64,000 nt of DNA, taken from assembly GCA_921293015.1 (NCBI GenBank), contig OV121098.1, positions 18,562,161 to 18,626,160 on the forward strand. The letters are read 5' to 3'. This document shows, one piece after another, positions 61,600 to 64,000 of the stretch. The notes beneath the pieces were generated by a model. The model saw only the letters and a program-made list of their open reading frames with translations, made no database searches and was not told where the DNA came from. This DNA is from Phorcus lineatus. Its lineage: Eukaryota > Mollusca > Gastropoda > Trochida > Trochidae. The number at the start of each line of letters is the position of its first letter. The first letter of the stretch is position 1. The translations under genes and the position numbers were made by a program.

Positions 61600-62177
61600 A
61601 ATGTTGCAAGTTGAAAGATATCTTTCCTTAGATATTCCATTGTACTATAAACATATTTTGAGTCAATTTAGATGTAATAATTTCAAACTTGCTGTTGAAA
61701 CAGGAAGACATAATGATACAGAATATTGTAATAGAGTCTACTTATATTGTCATAGCAAAGGAATATCACTAGTTGAAGATGAATATCACCTGTTAATGGT
61801 TTGTGAACTCTACAAGGATGCAAGAAAAGATTACTTTCACCATGATGATTTTATCAAATCTAGTAAGGAAGAGTTTGTAAGACTTATGTCTTGTAATAAT
61901 GAAAATGTTATAGTGAATATTGCTAAATTCCTTTTGCAGGCTCGTAAAATTCGAAATATGTAAACTTTCATTCAATAGCTTGTATAGATTTAAATACAGA
62001 AATTTGATTGTATAGTATTTATGAAAATTGTTGAAATCTTTCAGGTATTTTACGAACGCTTGTCCAATTCCTATAACTTGTATCTTGTTACAAGTTTACC
62101 AGCAGCACATGGATTTGTAATAGTTATTGTAATTTGGGCCATGGCCTTGAATACTGAATAAATACTGTCTGTCTGTC
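61600..62177 (+). mobile_element. 5'-truncated LINE inserted in the 31-bp array
   Basis: The tandem array stops abruptly at TTGTATAG (61599), is replaced by about 580 bp of unrelated sequence, and resumes at 62178 with TGTATAG. TGTATAG at 61593-61599 and 62178-62184 is a candidate 7-bp target-site duplication, with the caveat that the array itself contains this string. The insert has a LINE C-terminal frame, then a UTR containing GGGCCATGGCCTTGAATAC, and ends in a short (CTGT)n tail, as many LINEs end in a simple repeat. Confidence 0.88.
61601..61963 (+). pseudogene. LINE polymerase C-terminal remnant
   Basis: The open frame of 121 codons from the insertion point to TAA reads FRCNNFKLAVETGRHND, then VYLYCHSKG, VEDEYHLLMVCELY, FVRLMSCNNENVI and IAKFLLQARKIRNM. 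The FRC, ETGRH, VEDEYH and MSCNNE blocks are typical of the C-terminal tail of a LINE reverse-transcriptase protein. The first cysteine of the usual C-x2-C pair is replaced (VYLYC). The frame has no internal stop, so the copy is younger than the related relic at 52711-52959. It lacks the reverse transcriptase core. The frame is artificially extended upstream into the minisatellite, so its first codons are not LINE sequence. Confidence 0.82.
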
Positions 62178-63182
62178 TGTATAGCTTGTGTGATGAGTCC
62201 ATATACCTTGTATATCTTGTGTGATGAGTCCAGATACCTTGTATATCTTGTGTGTTGAGTCCAGATACCTTGTATAGCTTGTGTGATGAGTCCAGATACC
62301 TTGTATAGCTTGTGTGTTGAGTCCAGATACCTTGTATATCTTGTGTGTTGAGTCCAGATACCTTGTATATCTTGTGTGATGAGTCCAGATACCTTGTATA
62401 TCTTGTGTGTTGAGTCCAGATACCTTGTATATCTTGTGTGTTGAGTCCAGATACCTTGTATAGCTTGTGTGATGAGTCTAGATACCTTGTATATCTGTGT
62501 GATGAGTCCAGATACCTTGTATATCTTGTGTGATGAGTCCAGATACCTTGTATATCTTGTGTGATGAGTCCAGATACCTTGTATATCTTGTGTGATGAGT
62601 CCAGATACCTTGTATATCTTGTGTGATGAGTCCAGGTACCTTGTATATCTTGTGTGATGAGTCCAGATACCTTGTATATCTTGTGTGATGAGTCCAGATA
62701 CCTTGTATATCTTGTGTGATGAGTCCAGATACCTTGTATATCTTGTGTGATGAGTCCAGGTACCTTGTATATCTTGTGTGATGAGTCCAGATACCTTGTA
62801 TATCTTGTGTGATGAGTCCAGATACCTTGTACATCTTGTGTGTCGAGTCCAGATACCTTGTATAGCTTGTGTGATGAGTCCAGATACCTTGTATATCTTG
62901 TGTGATGAGTCCAGATACCTTGTATATCTGTGTGATGAGTCCAGATACCTTGTATATCTTGTGTGATGAGTCCAGATACCTTGTATATCTTGTGTGATGA
63001 GATGAGTCCAGATACCTTGTATATCTTGTGTGATGAGTCCAGATACCTTGTATATCTTGTGTGATGAGTCCAGATACCTTGTATATCTTGTGTGATGAGT
63101 CCAGATACCTTGTATATCTTGTGTGATGAGTCCAGATACCTTGTATATCTTGTGTGATGAGTCCAGATACCTTGTATATCTT
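62178..63182. repeat. 31-bp minisatellite, right part
   Basis: About 32 further copies of the array at 61161-61599. Units from 62510 to 63180 are nearly identical; those just after the LINE (62178-62480) vary more (GTGTTGAG, TATAGC). Two units near 62485 and 62930 are 30 bp, and GATGA is doubled at 62996-63005. The 241-codon minus frame is an artefact of three stop-free phases. Confidence 0.96.
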
Positions 63183-64000
63183 GCTATCCGCTGATGATGA
63201 CATTCACCTCCCTGCCAGTTATTACATTGTAATAATTACCACGCTTTGAAACACTGCCATATGTAGCTGCTTTCCATCAGTTATCAATTCTTATAATATA
63301 GTTGGTGAATGTTTTGAAAATGAAAGTTAAGGAATTAAAATCAGCATGCCACCAGAAAGGTGAGAATTCAAATGTGATAACATTTAAAAACAACCTTTGA
63401 AACAAGATATTTCAAGTTAATGTTTGTAGTGTTTATGTTTTCGTGGATAGCAATAAAATGAAACGACACACAATAAACTACACCTAGTGCTATAAGTCTG
63501 ACTGGTAAATACGTAGGCAGTATGATCCTCGGGGATATAAGGATGTAGTTGCTATCATATTTATTATCAAATATATACATTAACCAGTTAAGTATAGAAC
63601 CATGGAATGATTTCCACCACCAATCACTGACTATTAGCACTTCCTCTCGGTGCCCACTCAACAAATCCTGATGCCAGAAAGAGATGAAAATGGCTGTTGT
63701 TCCATGGAGTACCTCAAGCATGCCCAACAGTTCTCTTAATGAACTGACTAAATGGCCAATGTTTTATATGATGTGTTTTCTCTAACACCAAGGCCTGTGT
63801 CCATGCAGTGCTTGACCATTAGCTTCATTGTCCGGTGTTTACTTGGCCACCCACGGGCGCTGAAGTGTTAAAGAGTTCCACAGACCCAGTGCAGTATTTG
63901 TGTACAGAGTCCTTGTGTCTTTCATCTCTTCTACGTGCTCATTGGTAATGTAAAACATGCATGTGAGAGAGGTTTCCCTCCTTCTACCCTCCTAAACCTT
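63183..64000. other. Non-coding DNA
   Basis: A minus-strand frame of 119 codons at 63368-63727 shows no recognisable domain and is probably chance. Nothing else is supported. Confidence 0.4.

Noticed and set aside
61161..63182. TGATGAGTCC in every 31-bp unit, resembling a hammerhead strand
   Set aside because: No GAAA strand or helix II complement exists in the unit, so the core cannot form.
63368..63727. 119-codon minus-strand frame
   Set aside because: No recognisable domain or homologous pattern. It begins with an ordinary ATG in AT-rich DNA.

Overview
This window looks like non-coding, repeat-dense nuclear DNA from an animal. It is AT-rich, has no bacterial gene organisation, and I found no intact gene whose product I recognise. 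Three points suggest a metazoan, most likely a lophotrochozoan such as a mollusc. There are decayed 3' ends of LINE retrotransposons, a short TA-flanked MITE, and many minisatellites. The 44.3-46.0 kb repeat also resembles sequence I associate with bivalve and gastropod genomes. The taxonomic call is inference; no search was run.

Layout. 0-15 kb: minisatellites with units of about 33 bp (1.3-2.5 kb), 46 bp (4.5 kb), 38 bp (6.5-7.2 kb), 46 bp (9.3-9.6 kb), 27 bp (11.6-12.0 kb), 23 bp (12.0-12.7 kb) and 27 bp (13.3-14.1 kb). They are followed by a perfect 61-bp-arm palindrome at 14.5 kb that carries a hammerhead-ribozyme-like core on the minus strand. 15-32 kb: mostly featureless AT-rich DNA with a dispersed repeat family, a pyrimidine-rich array (19.2-19.5 kb), a 101-bp MITE (28.3 kb) and a tRNA-like SINE head (29.7 kb). 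32-41 kb: a 22-bp array, an exon-like segment (32.6-33.1 kb), a 32-bp array, a 1.45-kb array of 21-bp units with a 399-bp higher-order period (37.1-38.5 kb), and a 29-bp array (39.7-40.3 kb).

42.8-46.0 kb: a less AT-rich stretch with broken coding-like frames, then about eleven copies of a 145-bp unit that contains a strong imperfect hairpin. 47-54 kb: a CT microsatellite, a 36-bp array, two decayed LINE C-termini and a 31-bp array. 57.7-64 kb: G-rich runs, two directly abutting minisatellites (29 bp and 46 bp), and a 31-bp array interrupted by a 5'-truncated LINE insertion.

The tandem arrays listed add up to about 12.8 kb, roughly a fifth of the window. The long open frames (at 37-38.5, 48, 11.6 and 62.5 kb) come from repeat units that are multiples of three or lack stops; I do not call them genes. 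No genes can be seen working together. The real content is repeat and transposon biology.
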